From assembly GCF_013911965.1 (NCBI RefSeq), contig NZ_JACESE010000008.1, positions 62,001 through 126,000 of the forward strand: DNA of 64,000 bases, written 5' to 3'. Below are positions 17,765 to 26,125 of the stretch, in pieces. The DNA is from Phenylobacterium sp. Lineage in GTDB: Bacteria > Pseudomonadota > Alphaproteobacteria > Caulobacterales > Caulobacteraceae. Positions within the stretch are counted from its first letter, which is position 1, and each line of letters opens with the position of its first letter. The notes under the pieces were generated by a model. That model saw only the letters and a program-made list of their open reading frames with translations, was not told where the DNA came from and did no database searches. Both the position numbers and the translations under genes were made by a program.

Positions 17765-18434
17765 ATTTGCGGACCATCACCTGCAGCAGGTCGCGCACCT
17801 CGTGCAGGTCGCGGGCGATGCGCACGCACAGGCCGCGCATCTCTTCGGTGGGATCGAGCAGGTCCGGCACCATGATGGTCATCATGCCGGCCGCCGCCGC
17901 CGCGCGGACGCCGTTGTGGCTGTCCTCCAGCGCGACGCAGTGGGCGGGATCGACGCCCAGCGCCTCGGCGGCCTTCAGATAGGGCTCGGGGTGCGGCTTG
18001 CTGTTGGTGACGCTCTCGCGGGTGATGAAGGCGTCGAAGCGGTCGAGCAGGCCGGCATGGCCGAGGTGGGTCTCGAGCGAGTTCCGGCCGGAGGAGGTCG
18101 CCACGGCCCGCGGCGCGCCCACCGAGTCGAGGTGGTCCAGCATCTCCACCACGCCGGACTTCAGGGCGACGCCGGCGGCCAGCACGTCGTTCAGCCGCGC
18201 CCGCACATCGGCGTGGTAGTCGGCCAGGACGAAGCCCTCGCCGAAGTGTTCGACCAGGATCGCGTCGCTGTGGGCGTGGGTCAGGCCGACCATCTGCTGG
18301 AACACCTCGAAGGGCAGTTCGCGTGCGATGGCGCGGGCCGCCTCGTCCATGGCCTTGAGGATCAGGCGTTCGCTGTCGATGAGCAGGCCGTCCATGTCGA
18401 AGACGACGGCGGAGACGGGACGCGGCAGGGTCAT
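17763..18434 (-). CDS. HAD-superfamily hydrolase (beta-phosphoglucomutase-like subgroup)
   Basis: A 223-residue HAD phosphatase. Motif I is VFDMDGLLIDSE with the nucleophile and acid/base Asp pair, motif II is ATSSGR, motif III lies at SKPHPEPYL and motif IV is ALEDSHNGVRAA. The helical cap is inserted after motif I. The closest general class is the beta-phosphoglucomutase / sugar-phosphatase group (YcjU, GS1-like). The gene is followed by serB in the same direction after 48 bases. Substrate unknown. Confidence 0.88.
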   Translation of the reverse strand: MTLPRPVSAVVFDMDGLLIDSERLILKAMDEAARAIARELPFEVFQQMVGLTHAHSDAILVEHFGEGFVLADYHADVRARLNDVLAAGVALKSGVVEMLDHLDSVGAPRAVATSSGRNSLETHLGHAGLLDRFDAFITRESVTNSKPHPEPYLKAAEALGVDPAHCVALEDSHNGVRAAAAAGMMTIMVPDLLDPTEEMRGLCVRIARDLHEVRDLLQVMVRK

Positions 18435-18482
18435 GGCGGGCTCATAGGCCGAACCGCGGCGGGATCGAAGTCACACCGCGCT

Positions 18483-19376
18483 TCAATCGGTGACAAACTC
18501 CTCGGCCAGGTAGCCCTGGAAATGGAGCAGCGCCGTCAGGTCGGAATGGTCCACCTTGGCGTCCGCCTGGGCGGCGACCACCGGCTTGGCGCGATAGGCG
18601 ACGCCCAGGCCCGCCGCTTCGATCATCGCCAGGTCGTTGGCCCCGTCGCCGACCGCCAGGGCGGCGGAAGGGTCGGCGCCAAGGGCGGCGATTTCCTCGC
18701 GCAGGGCGGCGAGCTTGGCCTCACGACCGAGAATCGGCTCCCCGACCAGGCCCGCCAGCCCTTCGCCGTTCTCCAACAGGGTGTTGGCGCGGTTGGCGTG
18801 GAAGCCGGCGGCCTGGGCGACGCGGCTGGTGAAGAAGGTGAACCCGCCGGAGACCAGCACGCAGCGGGCGCCGTTCTCCGCCATGGTGCGCACCAGGGTC
18901 CGCGCGCCCGGATTCAGACGGACCCGCTCGTCATAGGCCCGCTGCAGATCGGCCAGGGGCAGCCCCTTGAGCATCGCCACCCGCTCGCGCAGGGCGCCTT
19001 CGAAGTCGAGTTCGCCGCGCATGGCCCGTTCGGTGATCTCCGACACCTTGGCCTTCACGCCGGCGAAGTCGGCCAGTTCGTCGATGCACTCGCAGCCGAT
19101 GATGGTGGAATCCATGTCGGCGATCAGCAGCCGCTTGCGCCGGCCGTTCCAGGGCTGGACGCAGACATCGATGGCGCGGCCGGCCAGCAGGAGCTCGGCG
19201 GCTTCGCGCACCGGGGCCACGGCCTCGGCCTCGACGGAGAGGTCGAGCGCCCCCGGGCCGAGCGGTCGGGGTTCCTTGACGCGGGCGCGCACGCCTGCGA
19301 GCGCTTGGGCGAGTTCGGCGACGGCGGCGGAGGGCGCGGCCGCGTCCGGGCTGACGAGGGTGACTGCGAGTTCCAT
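18483..19376 (-). CDS. serB: Phosphoserine phosphatase SerB
   Basis: A 297-residue enzyme for the last step of serine synthesis (phosphoserine to serine). An N-terminal ACT-like domain (residues about 1-80) precedes the HAD catalytic domain with [18 protein letters not shown] (nucleophilic Asp), [11 protein letters not shown] and [12 protein letters not shown]. The ATG at 19374-19376 is part of a CATG that also contains the ATG of divergent miaA. In-frame sequence extends upstream to 19484, but that stretch is the antisense of miaA. Confidence 0.95.
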   Translation of the reverse strand: MELAVTLVSPDAAAPSAAVAELAQALAGVRARVKEPRPLGPGALDLSVEAEAVAPVREAAELLLAGRAIDVCVQPWNGRRKRLLIADMDSTIIGCECIDELADFAGVKAKVSEITERAMRGELDFEGALRERVAMLKGLPLADLQRAYDERVRLNPGARTLVRTMAENGARCVLVSGGFTFFTSRVAQAAGFHANRANTLLENGEGLAGLVGEPILGREAKLAALREEIAALGADPSAALAVGDGANDLAMIEAAGLGVAYRAKPVVAAQADAKVDHSDLTALLHFQGYLAEEFVTD

Positions 19377-20295
19377 GGAGCCCCGCATCTGGCTGATCGG
19401 CGGCCCGACGGCAAGCGGCAAGACGGCGCTGGCCCTGCGGCTGGCCCGCGAGCGCGGCGCGGAGATCGTCAATGCCGACTCCATGCAGCTCTACGCCGAC
19501 CTGCGTGTGCTGACCGCCCGGCCCACGGCGGAGGAGGAGGCGCAGGCGCGCCATCATCTGTTCGGGGTGGCCGATGCGGCCGAGGCCTGGTCGGTCGGCC
19601 GCTGGCTGCGGACCGCCCTGCCCGTCCTGCAGGATCTCGCCGCGCGCGGACGCGAAGCCATCGTCGTGGGCGGCACCGGCCTCTATTTCCGCGCCCTGAC
19701 GCAGGGCCTGGCCGAAGCGCCGGACGTGCCGCCCGAAACCCGCGCGGCCGCGGCGGCGGACTTCGAAGCATTGGGCGAGGCGGCGTTCCGCGAACGGCTG
19801 GCGGGCGTCGATCCGGCGGCGGCGGCGCGCATCGCGCCCGGCGACCGCCAGCGGCTGACGCGGGCCTGGGAGGTCTGGGCGGCGAGCGGAGCCGCCCTGT
19901 CCGACCTGCAGTCCCAGACCGCGCCCGCCATCGCCGCGGAACGCTGGCGCGGCGTCGTCATCGACCCGCCGCGCGCGGCGCTCTACGCCCGCTGCGACGC
20001 CCGGCTGGCGGCCATGTTCGAGGGCGGGGCGGTGGAGGAGGCCGATCGCCTGCTCGCGCGCAGGCTGGATCCGGACCTGCCCGCCATGAAGGCGCTCGGG
20101 ATGCGGGAAATCGCCGCCTGGCGCCGGGGCGAGCTGGCGAAGGACGAGGCGCTGGCCGCAGCTCAGCAGGAGACCCGCCGCTACGCCAAGCGGCAGGCGA
20201 CCTGGTTCCGCAACCAGACGCCCGATTGGCCGAAGATCACCGCCGCGGACGCCGAGGGCCAATGGGGGCAGTTTCTTGCGCTGACCTCGCCTTGA
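19375..20295 (+). CDS. miaA: tRNA dimethylallyltransferase MiaA
   Basis: A 306-residue enzyme that adds a dimethylallyl group to A37 of tRNAs reading UNN codons. The P-loop [16 protein letters not shown], the [16 protein letters not shown] motif that binds the prenyl donor, [17 protein letters not shown] and the C-terminal [14 protein letters not shown] are all diagnostic. The start ATG (19375-19377) shares a CATG with serB on the other strand. The TGA stop lies inside the TTGACG box of the ilv promoter region. Confidence 0.96.
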   Translation: MEPRIWLIGGPTASGKTALALRLARERGAEIVNADSMQLYADLRVLTARPTAEEEAQARHHLFGVADAAEAWSVGRWLRTALPVLQDLAARGREAIVVGGTGLYFRALTQGLAEAPDVPPETRAAAAADFEALGEAAFRERLAGVDPAAAARIAPGDRQRLTRAWEVWAASGAALSDLQSQTAPAIAAERWRGVVIDPPRAALYARCDARLAAMFEGGAVEEADRLLARRLDPDLPAMKALGMREIAAWRRGELAKDEALAAAQQETRRYAKRQATWFRNQTPDWPKITAADAEGQWGQFLALTSP

Positions 20296-20320
20296 CGCGG
20301 GGGCGCACGCATGCGAAGAG
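20292..20320 (+). promoter_or_regulatory. Candidate ilvBN promoter
   Basis: TTGACG (20292-20297) matches the Caulobacter housekeeping -35 consensus and overlaps the miaA stop codon. A weak downstream match to the GC-rich Caulobacter -10 type lies at GCGAAGAG (20313-20320). A start near 20325 would give a leader of about 160 bases containing the attenuator. Confidence 0.4.
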
Positions 20321-20348
20321 CCCAAATCTCTCTTCCGGAGAAAACCGC

Positions 20349-20384
20349 GTGCGCGAGCTTCTTGTAATCCCGAGGCGACCTTAG
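20349..20384 (+). CDS. ilv leader peptide with Leu-Leu-Val-Ile run
   Basis: An 11-codon ORF starting at GTG, eight bases after GGAG, and encoding (M)RELLVIPRRP then TAG. Codons 4-7 read Leu-Leu-Val-Ile, all three branched-chain amino acids in a row, directly before a terminator hairpin and ilvB. This is the expected design of a regulatory leader peptide. The product itself probably has no function beyond ribosome stalling. Confidence 0.85.
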   Translation: MRELLVIPRRP

Positions 20385-20427
20385 CCGGGCTGATCGAACG
20401 ATCAGCGCGAACGAGGTCGCTTGAACC

Positions 20428-20450
20428 AGGCCCCCGCGAGGGCCTTTTTT
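20428..20450 (+). terminator. Attenuator terminator upstream of ilvB
   Basis: AGGCCC (20428-20433) and GGGCCT (20440-20445) form a stem with loop CCGCGA, followed by a run of six T. It lies 34 bases before the ilvB start codon, so it is an internal leader terminator and not the end of miaA alone. Confidence 0.85.
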
Positions 20451-20484
20451 ATTGCCCTGAAGGCCAGCCCAGAAGGCCCCTGCC

Positions 20485-22284
20485 ATGACCGCCCACCAGA
20501 CCATCACCGCCACCCAGACCGACGCCGAGACCCTGACCGGCGCCGAGATCGTCGTCCGCGCGCTGATCGATCAGGGGGTAGAGGTCCTTTTCGGCTATCC
20601 CGGCGGCGCGGTGCTGCCGATCTATGACGCGCTCTTCTCCGAGCCGCGCCTGCGCCACATCCTGGTCCGCCACGAACAGGGCGCCACCCACGCGGCCGAA
20701 GGCTATGCGCGGTCGACCGGCAAGCCCGGCGTCGTTCTGGTCACCTCCGGCCCCGGCGCGACCAACGCCATCACCGGCATCGTCGACGCCCTGATGGATT
20801 CCATCCCGCTGGTGGTCATCACCGGCCAGGTGGCCACCCACCTGATCGGCACCGACGCCTTCCAGGAGTGCGACACGATCGGCATCACCCGCTCGATCAC
20901 CAAGCACAACTACCTGGTCAAGAATGTCGACGACCTGCCGCGGGTGATGCACGAGGCCTTCCACATCGCCACCTCCGGGCGGCCGGGTCCCGTCGTCATC
21001 GACATCCCCAAGGACGTCCAGTTCTCCAAGGCGCCCTACCAGGGTCCGGAGCAGGTCACCCACGCCCACGACTATCGCCCGCGCGTGAAGGGCGAGACCG
21101 GCCGCATCGCCGAGGCGGTCACCCTGCTGGCCCAGGCCCGCCGGCCCATCATCTACACCGGCGGCGGCGTCATCAACGCCGGCCCCCGCGCCGCCGAGCT
21201 GCTGCGCGAGTTCGCCGAGCTGACCGGCGCGCCGGTCACCTCGACCCTGATGGGCCTGGGCGCCTTCCCGGCGGCCGACCCCAAGTGGCTGGGCATGGTG
21301 GGCATGCACGGCAGCTTCGAGTCCAACAACGCCATGCACGACTGCGACGTCATGCTGGCCCTGGGCGCGCGCTTCGACGACAGGGTGACCGGCCGCCTGG
21401 ACGCGTTCGCGCCCACCTCGCGCAAGATCCATGTGGACATCGACGCCTCGTCCATCGGCAAGAACGTCCGCTGCGACGTGGGCATCGTCGGCGACGCCGC
21501 CAGCGTGCTGGAGGACATGATCGCCGCCTGGAAGGCCATGCGTCTGTCGGTGGACCAGGCTGCGCTGGCCGACTGGTGGAAGCAGATCGACGCCTGGCGG
21601 GCCCGCAAGTGCTTCGCCTACACGCCCGATTCCAAGCTGATCAAGCCGCAGCAGGCCATCGAGCGGCTGTACCATCACGCCAAGGACAAGGACGTCTACA
21701 TCACCACCGAGGTCGGCCAGCACCAGATGTGGGCGGCCCAGTACTTCCGCTTCGAGGAGCCGAACCGCTGGATGACGTCCGGGGGCCTGGGCACCATGGG
21801 CTACGGCCTGCCGGCCGCCGTCGGGGTGCAGATCGCCCATCCGGACTCGCTCGTCATCGACATCGCCGGCGACGCCAGCGTGCAGATGACCATGCAGGAG
21901 ATGTCGACGGCGGTGCAGTACGACCTGCCGATCAAGATCTTCATCCTGAACAACGAGTGGATGGGCATGGTCCGCCAGTGGCAGCAGCTGCTGCACGGCG
22001 AGCGTTACTCCCACTCCTACTCCGAGAGCCTGCCCGACTTCGTCAAGCTGGCCGAGGCCTATGGCTGCGTCGGCCTGCGGGCCGAGCATCCGGACGAGCT
22101 GGACGACAAGATCGCCGAGATGATCGCGGTGAAGAAGCCGGTCCTCTTCGACTGCCGGGTGACCAAGGAGGAGAACTGCTTCCCCATGATCCCCTCGGGC
22201 AAGGCGCACAACGAGATGATCATGGCCGAAGAGGCCCGCGACCTCGGCTCCATCATCGACGATGCGGGCAAACGGCTGGTGTGA
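20485..22284 (+). CDS. ilvB: Acetohydroxyacid synthase large (catalytic) subunit IlvB
   Basis: A 599-residue ThDP-dependent enzyme catalysing the first common step of Val, Leu and Ile synthesis. The N-terminal pyrimidine domain has the catalytic glutamate in RHEQGATHAAEGYAR (Glu64). The C-terminal PP domain has the ThDP/Mg motif GDASVQMTMQEMSTA...NNEWMGM, slightly different from the common GDGSFQM. Length and order of domains are normal. Followed after 83 bases by its regulatory subunit gene; controlled by the leader attenuator. Confidence 0.96.
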   Translation: MTAHQTITATQTDAETLTGAEIVVRALIDQGVEVLFGYPGGAVLPIYDALFSEPRLRHILVRHEQGATHAAEGYARSTGKPGVVLVTSGPGATNAITGIVDALMDSIPLVVITGQVATHLIGTDAFQECDTIGITRSITKHNYLVKNVDDLPRVMHEAFHIATSGRPGPVVIDIPKDVQFSKAPYQGPEQVTHAHDYRPRVKGETGRIAEAVTLLAQARRPIIYTGGGVINAGPRAAELLREFAELTGAPVTSTLMGLGAFPAADPKWLGMVGMHGSFESNNAMHDCDVMLALGARFDDRVTGRLDAFAPTSRKIHVDIDASSIGKNVRCDVGIVGDAASVLEDMIAAWKAMRLSVDQAALADWWKQIDAWRARKCFAYTPDSKLIKPQQAIERLYHHAKDKDVYITTEVGQHQMWAAQYFRFEEPNRWMTSGGLGTMGYGLPAAVGVQIAHPDSLVIDIAGDASVQMTMQEMSTAVQYDLPIKIFILNNEWMGMVRQWQQLLHGERYSHSYSESLPDFVKLAEAYGCVGLRAEHPDELDDKIAEMIAVKKPVLFDCRVTKEENCFPMIPSGKAHNEMIMAEEARDLGSIIDDAGKRLV

Positions 22285-22367
22285 GACCTGGCGCGGCGGC
22301 CGGGGGCCAGTTGCCCTCGGCCTGCGCCTGTGACACCTGAACGGCCGAGCCGAGAGAAGAGACCCCG

Positions 22368-22916
22368 ATGCCCGACCCCCAGCCCGCCTCCGTATATGAC
22401 CTCGACCACAAGCAGGAGGCCGAGACCCTGGCCACCTTCGCCGTGCTGGTGGATAACGAGCCGGGCGTCCTGCACCGGCTGGTCGGGCTGTTCGCCGCGC
22501 GCGGCTACAATATCGAGAGCCTGACGGTCGCCGAAACCGACCGCAACGCCCATACCAGCCGCGTGACCATCGTCACCCGCGGCACGCCGCACGTGCTGGG
22601 CCAGATCGAGGCCCAGCTGGAGAAGATGGTCTCCACCCGCCACGTCCAGGACGTGACCCGCGACCCCAACGGCCTGGAGCGCGAACTGGCCCTGGTGAAG
22701 GTGAAGAGCACGGGCGCCGACCGGGTCGAGGCCCTGCGCGTCGCCGACATCTTCCGCGCGCGCGTCATCGACACCACCCACGAGAGCTTCGTCTTCGAGA
22801 TCACCGGCGCGCCCAGCAAGATCGACAAGTTCGCCGAACTGATGCGGCCGCTCGGCCTGGTGGAACTGTCGCGCACCGGCGTGCTTTCCATCACCCGGGG
22901 GGCGGAGGCCTTCTAG
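22368..22916 (+). CDS. ilvN: Acetohydroxyacid synthase regulatory (small) subunit
   Basis: A 182-residue subunit with an N-terminal ACT domain (ATFAVLVDNEPGVLHRLVGLFAARGYNIESLTV) that binds the feedback inhibitor valine, and the C-terminal ACT-like domain ending FAELMRPLGLVELSRTGVLSITRG. It activates IlvB and gives it feedback sensitivity. It is on the same strand as ilvB, and no terminator is seen between them. Named ilvN here; annotators also use ilvH for this family. Confidence 0.95.
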   Translation: MPDPQPASVYDLDHKQEAETLATFAVLVDNEPGVLHRLVGLFAARGYNIESLTVAETDRNAHTSRVTIVTRGTPHVLGQIEAQLEKMVSTRHVQDVTRDPNGLERELALVKVKSTGADRVEALRVADIFRARVIDTTHESFVFEITGAPSKIDKFAELMRPLGLVELSRTGVLSITRGAEAF

Positions 22917-22929
22917 CCGGGAGGAGCCC

Positions 22930-23796
22930 TTGGCGCGTCGCCCGATCGCCTGCAGACGCATCGCTCTGGCCCTCGCCGCCGGGCTCGCCGCCACGGCCGC
23001 GGCCGCGCAGGACGCGCCGCCTTCGGACGGCGCCGTCGAGGCCGTGCCGATCGAGGGCTGGGACGCCTACGCCTTCCCCCCGCCCGATCCGCAGTCCTGG
23101 TGGGAGGCGGAGCGGCCTGAGCCGCCGGAAGCCGCCGATCCGCTCGGCGGGCGCCGCCTGCCCCGCGACCGGCCGCCGCCGGCGGTCACGCCCATCGAAC
23201 CCACCCTCTACCGGCTCTGGGGCCTGCCGCCCCTGCAGACCCAGGTCGTCCGCCGCGGCGAACTGGTGATGGAGGTCTGGCGCCGGCCTTCCAACAGCGT
23301 GCGCCAGAGCGTCTTCCGGGTGATCCGCCGCAACGACGGAGAGGTCTTCGTGCAGGGTCGGGCGGGCCTGGCCTGCTGCGCGCCGGACATTTCCCGTCGC
23401 GTGGGCTTCGACGCCGTCCTGCCGCGCGAGTTGGGCGACCGCTTCATCGCCCTGGCCGAGCAGTCGGCCTGGGCGACGCCGCGGGACGTGGTGGCCCAGG
23501 AGTCGGCCGCCACGGTCGGCTCGATCTGCCTGGAGGGGGCGGCCTACGACCTGATCCTGCTGACCGAGAACGGCGGCTACGCCCTGCGGCGCGACTGCGA
23601 GGACGCCGAGGTGGGCCAGGTGGCCGACATACTGGAGGCTGTGATCGGGGCGGGCCTGGGCCACGAGCCGCGGATCGACGTCCTGTTCGAGGACGGCGCC
23701 GATTTCTCCCGCGAACGCGCGGCCTATCAGCGCCTGATCGCCCAGGATGGGCGGATCAAGCCCTCCGACGCCGCCGCGCAACGGGACGGTCTTTAA
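22930..23796 (+). CDS. Secreted protein of unknown function
   Basis: A 288-residue protein with a TTG start behind GGGAGGAG. The N-terminus (RRPIACRRIALALAAGLAATAAAAQ) is a signal peptide. The mature part is rich in Pro, Trp and acidic residues at first (WDAYAFPPPDPQSWWEAERPEPPEA) and then forms a compact domain with a CC pair (GLACCAPDIS) and two further cysteines (GSICLEG, RRDCED). I do not recognise a family. It lies 13 bases after ilvN, possibly co-transcribed, and ends 18 bases before the ssrA promoter. Confidence 0.7.
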   Translation: MARRPIACRRIALALAAGLAATAAAAQDAPPSDGAVEAVPIEGWDAYAFPPPDPQSWWEAERPEPPEAADPLGGRRLPRDRPPPAVTPIEPTLYRLWGLPPLQTQVVRRGELVMEVWRRPSNSVRQSVFRVIRRNDGEVFVQGRAGLACCAPDISRRVGFDAVLPRELGDRFIALAEQSAWATPRDVVAQESAATVGSICLEGAAYDLILLTENGGYALRRDCEDAEVGQVADILEAVIGAGLGHEPRIDVLFEDGADFSRERAAYQRLIAQDGRIKPSDAAAQRDGL

Positions 23797-23814
23797 ATCT
23801 CAACCCCCGGGGCC

Positions 23815-23820
23815 TATATT
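23815..23820 (+). promoter_or_regulatory. -10-like box of ssrA
   Basis: TATATT lies seven bases before the first hairpin of the acceptor half of tmRNA. The -35 region is not a clear match. Confidence 0.4.
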
Positions 23821-23825
23821 CGAAA

Positions 23826-24146
23826 GGTCCGGTTCGCCGGACTATGGGGATAAACGCGCGCGAAATAAGCGGACTGGACCCGGGTGCGATTCCCGGCGGC
23901 TCCACCAACACCTTCTCCGGGTTATCGCCGGGCAAGCATGGGGCCGATCAGCATCGACAGACGTGTAAAGGCGTTGCTTTCTCTCGGCCTGACCCACCGT
24001 TCCGGGTCATTAAACTAACTGCGAACGATAACTTCGCTGAGGAAGTTCGCCTGGCCGCGTAATGCGGTCCGGAGACATCCGACCTAAGTCCTAGGGGTTC
24101 AGATCCTTAGGCGGGGCCGGAGGGAGCCTGGCAACAGAATCCCTCC
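23826..24146 (+). ncRNA. ssrA: Circularly permuted (two-piece) tmRNA
   Basis: The acceptor half comes first: hairpin GTCCGG-TTCG-CCGGAC (23827-23842), then the T arm and 3' acceptor strand CGGCTCC-ACCA ending at 23907. After a 32-base processed spacer the coding half starts with GGGGCCG (23940-23946). This pairs with CGGCTCC and gives the G3-U70 wobble that directs alanine charging. The tag frame (24021-24062, GCG to TAA) reads ANDNFAEEVRLAA. A 7-bp helix GGAGGGA/TCCCTCC (24119-24146) is the last structure. tmRNA rescues stalled ribosomes and tags nascent chains for ClpXP. Outer ends are approximate. Confidence 0.92.
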
Positions 24147-24301
24147 ACTCTTCCTCCCTCTCCGTCCTGCCGCCGGCGCGCCTGCGGCGCCGGTGCGTCA
24201 GTCGGCGCAGATCGCGCGCCTGCGTCGGGCCGCCCGCTTGCGCCGTCGAACGCAGACGCTACCTTCGGATGGACACCTCATCCGTCCTCGGTGGAGATTC
24301 C

Positions 24302-24784
24302 ATGGCCCAAGAGCCGCCGGCCCAAGATCAGATGCACTACGAGGCGCTGGCCCAGGAAGCCCTGCGCGGCGTGGTGAAGTCGGCGCTGAAGCGTGCGGCC
24401 TCGCCCGAGGGCCTTCCGGGCGCCCACCACTTTTACATCACCTTCAAGACCGACGCCCCGGGCGTTTCGGGTCCGGCTGATCTGTTGTCGAAGTACCCCG
24501 ACGAGATGACCATCGTCCTTCAGCACCAGTACTGGGACCTGGCCCCGGGGGAGACCTTCTTCTCGGTGACGCTCAAGTTCGGCGGCTCGCCCAAGCGGGT
24601 GTCTGTGCCGTACGCCGCCGTGACCCGGTTCTACGATCCCAGCGTCCAGTTCCTGCTGCAGTTCGAGGTCAGCGGCGAACCGGGCGAGGCGGCCGCGGCG
24701 CCGGAAGAGCCGTCCGAGCCCCCGCCCGCGCCGACGGATCCGGCCGAGAAGGTCGTCTCCCTCGACCAGTTCCGGAAGAAGTGA
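24302..24784 (+). CDS. sspB: SspB, adaptor delivering ssrA-tagged proteins to ClpXP
   Basis: A 160-residue alpha-type SspB. The tag-binding domain (residues about 8-120) includes HHFYITFKTDAPGV, LLSKYPDEMTIVLQHQYWDL and FFSVTLKFGGSPKRVSVPYAAVTRFYDPSVQF. A flexible Glu/Pro/Ala-rich linker leads to the ClpX-docking tail VVSLDQFRKK. The ATG at 24302 follows GGTGGAG; the longer in-frame start at 24269 has no ribosome site. It lies next to ssrA, whose tag it recognises, an informative pairing. Confidence 0.93.
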   Translation: MAQEPPAQDQMHYEALAQEALRGVVKSALKRAASPEGLPGAHHFYITFKTDAPGVSGPADLLSKYPDEMTIVLQHQYWDLAPGETFFSVTLKFGGSPKRVSVPYAAVTRFYDPSVQFLLQFEVSGEPGEAAAAPEEPSEPPPAPTDPAEKVVSLDQFRKK

Positions 24785-24791
24785 GCCTCCT

Positions 24792-25262
24792 TTGAGCGAC
24801 GTCTCTGCGCCCGAGCCCGAAGCCCTGACCGACGAGGCCATCCTCGCCCGGTTCCTGCGGACCAAGAACCAGCCGACCGGCTCACAGACCCTGGGCTTCC
24901 AGATGGTCGCCGTCAGTCAGGCGGAGAAGATGGTCGAGGTGGCCTTCGACGCCAAGGCCGAGCTTCTGCTCAATCCGATGAAGCAGATTCAGGGCGGCTA
25001 TCTGTGCGCCATGCTCGACGAGTGCATGAGCGTCGCCTGCATGGTCGCCTCCGGCATGACGCACGTGGCGCCGACGCTGGAGATGAAGACCAGCTTCCTG
25101 CGCCCCGCCAAGCCGGGCGCCATCAAGGGGATCGGCCGGGTCGTGAAGTGGGGCCGCAGCGTCGCCTTCACCGAGGGCGAGCTCTACGACCCCGACGGCA
25201 AGCTGCTGGCCAAGGCGACGGGCACGGCCATGCCGACGCCGTTCAAGTCCTACAAGAGCTGA
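24792..25262 (+). CDS. PaaI-family thioesterase
   Basis: A 156-residue hotdog-fold protein with a TTG start, seven bases after the sspB stop. The core reads LLNPMKQIQGGYLCAMLDECMSVACMVASG, where QGG replaces the usual HGG, then VAPTLEMKTSFLRPAKPG and GRVVKWGRSVAFTEGELYDPDGKLLAKATGT. This is the motif order of medium-chain acyl-CoA thioesterases (PF03061 group). Co-transcription with sspB is likely from spacing. Substrate unknown; the start codon is the least certain part. Confidence 0.82.
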   Translation: MSDVSAPEPEALTDEAILARFLRTKNQPTGSQTLGFQMVAVSQAEKMVEVAFDAKAELLLNPMKQIQGGYLCAMLDECMSVACMVASGMTHVAPTLEMKTSFLRPAKPGAIKGIGRVVKWGRSVAFTEGELYDPDGKLLAKATGTAMPTPFKSYKS

Positions 25263-25266
25263 CCCG

Positions 25267-26052
25267 GTGGGGCGGCGCGCGGGTCTGAGGGTTCGGATCT
25301 GCGGCGCGGCGCTCGCCCTGTTCGCCCTCGTCCTCCCGACCGCCGCCGCGGCGGAGTCATCGTTCGCCGGATGGGGCGCCATCGTCGTGGCCGGCGACTG
25401 GCGCGCCGCCAACGGCGGACCGACAGACGCCTTTGACAACGCCCGCCGGGACGTGGCCGCCGCTCTTTCCGGCCTCGGCTTCGATTCGGCGCAGCTGCGC
25501 CAGCTGTCGGTCCGGCCGCGGGCCGAGCCGGCGGGGCCGACGCCCCTGCTGGCGACCCCCAAGGCCATCTACCAGAGCCTGAAGGCGGTCGCGGCCGGCG
25601 CGCCGGGCTGCTTCGTCTACTTCACCTCGCACGGGGCGCCCCAGGGGGTCGTGATCGACGACGAGATCCTGCCCCCGTCGCTGCTCGGCCTGATGCTCGA
25701 CAACACCTGCGGGGCCAAGCCCACCGTGGTGGTGATCTCGGCCTGCTTCTCCGGCGTGTTCGTTCCGGCCCTGGCCAAGCCCAACCGCATGGTCTTCACC
25801 GCCGCCCGGCCCGATCGCACCTCCTTCGGCTGTGGAGAATCGAACCGCTACCCCTTCTTCGACGAGTGCTTCCTGGGCGCGCTCGACGACAGCGGCGACT
25901 TCAGCGGCCTGGCGGCGCAGGTCCGGCGCTGCGTGGCCGACAAGGAACAGGCCGAGGGGGTGAGCCCGCCCTCCGAGCCGCAGCTCTGGATCGGCCCCCA
26001 GCTGCGCCCGGTCCTGCCCCTCTACGCCTTCGCCGCCCCCGCCTCGCCCTGA
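25267..26052 (+). CDS. Secreted C13 (legumain-like) cysteine peptidase
   Basis: A 261-residue protein with a GTG start four bases after the thioesterase stop and a signal peptide ending near AAAAES. The caspase-clan (CD) core is visible: a strand plus His-Gly in CFVYFTSHGAPQG (His122) and a strand plus Cys in TVVVISACFSG (Cys160), the dyad of peptidase C13. DNARRDVAAAL and the lid AARPDRTSFGCGESN also fit bacterial C13 members. Probably acts in the periplasm; target unknown. An active site is inferred from motifs only. Confidence 0.8.
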   Translation: MGRRAGLRVRICGAALALFALVLPTAAAAESSFAGWGAIVVAGDWRAANGGPTDAFDNARRDVAAALSGLGFDSAQLRQLSVRPRAEPAGPTPLLATPKAIYQSLKAVAAGAPGCFVYFTSHGAPQGVVIDDEILPPSLLGLMLDNTCGAKPTVVVISACFSGVFVPALAKPNRMVFTAARPDRTSFGCGESNRYPFFDECFLGALDDSGDFSGLAAQVRRCVADKEQAEGVSPPSEPQLWIGPQLRPVLPLYAFAAPASP

Positions 26053-26125
26053 GGCCAAGCGGCCTTGGAGCGACTCCCGCGGCGCCCTAGAAGGAGTCGC
26101 TTGGTTCGAACGGGGGAGAGACGGG

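Larger units (their letters stand above)
20337..20450 (+). promoter_or_regulatory. Transcription attenuator of ilvBN
   Basis: The leader holds GGAG (20337-20340), an 11-codon leader peptide (20349-20384) and mutually exclusive stems. GCGACCT (20375-20381, over the Arg-Arg-Pro codons) pairs with AGGTCGC (20414-20420) around a perfect TGATCG-AA-CGATCA hairpin (20391-20404). Alternatively AGGTCGC can pair with GCG and CCT in the right arm of the terminator (20436-20445). A ribosome stalled on the Leu-Leu-Val-Ile codons would mask 20375-20381 and free the antiterminator. Attenuation of ilvBN is known in Caulobacter crescentus. Confidence 0.85.

Noticed and set aside
17802-20384. 860-codon + strand frame through the HAD gene, serB and miaA
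   Set aside because: Shadow of the HAD and serB genes and then miaA in a different frame. Only its final codons (20349-20384) are real, as the ilv leader peptide.
24173-24193. CCGGCGC/GCGCCGG hairpin after ssrA as a terminator
   Set aside because: No T run follows and it lies in the sspB leader; processing ends of tmRNA are set elsewhere.
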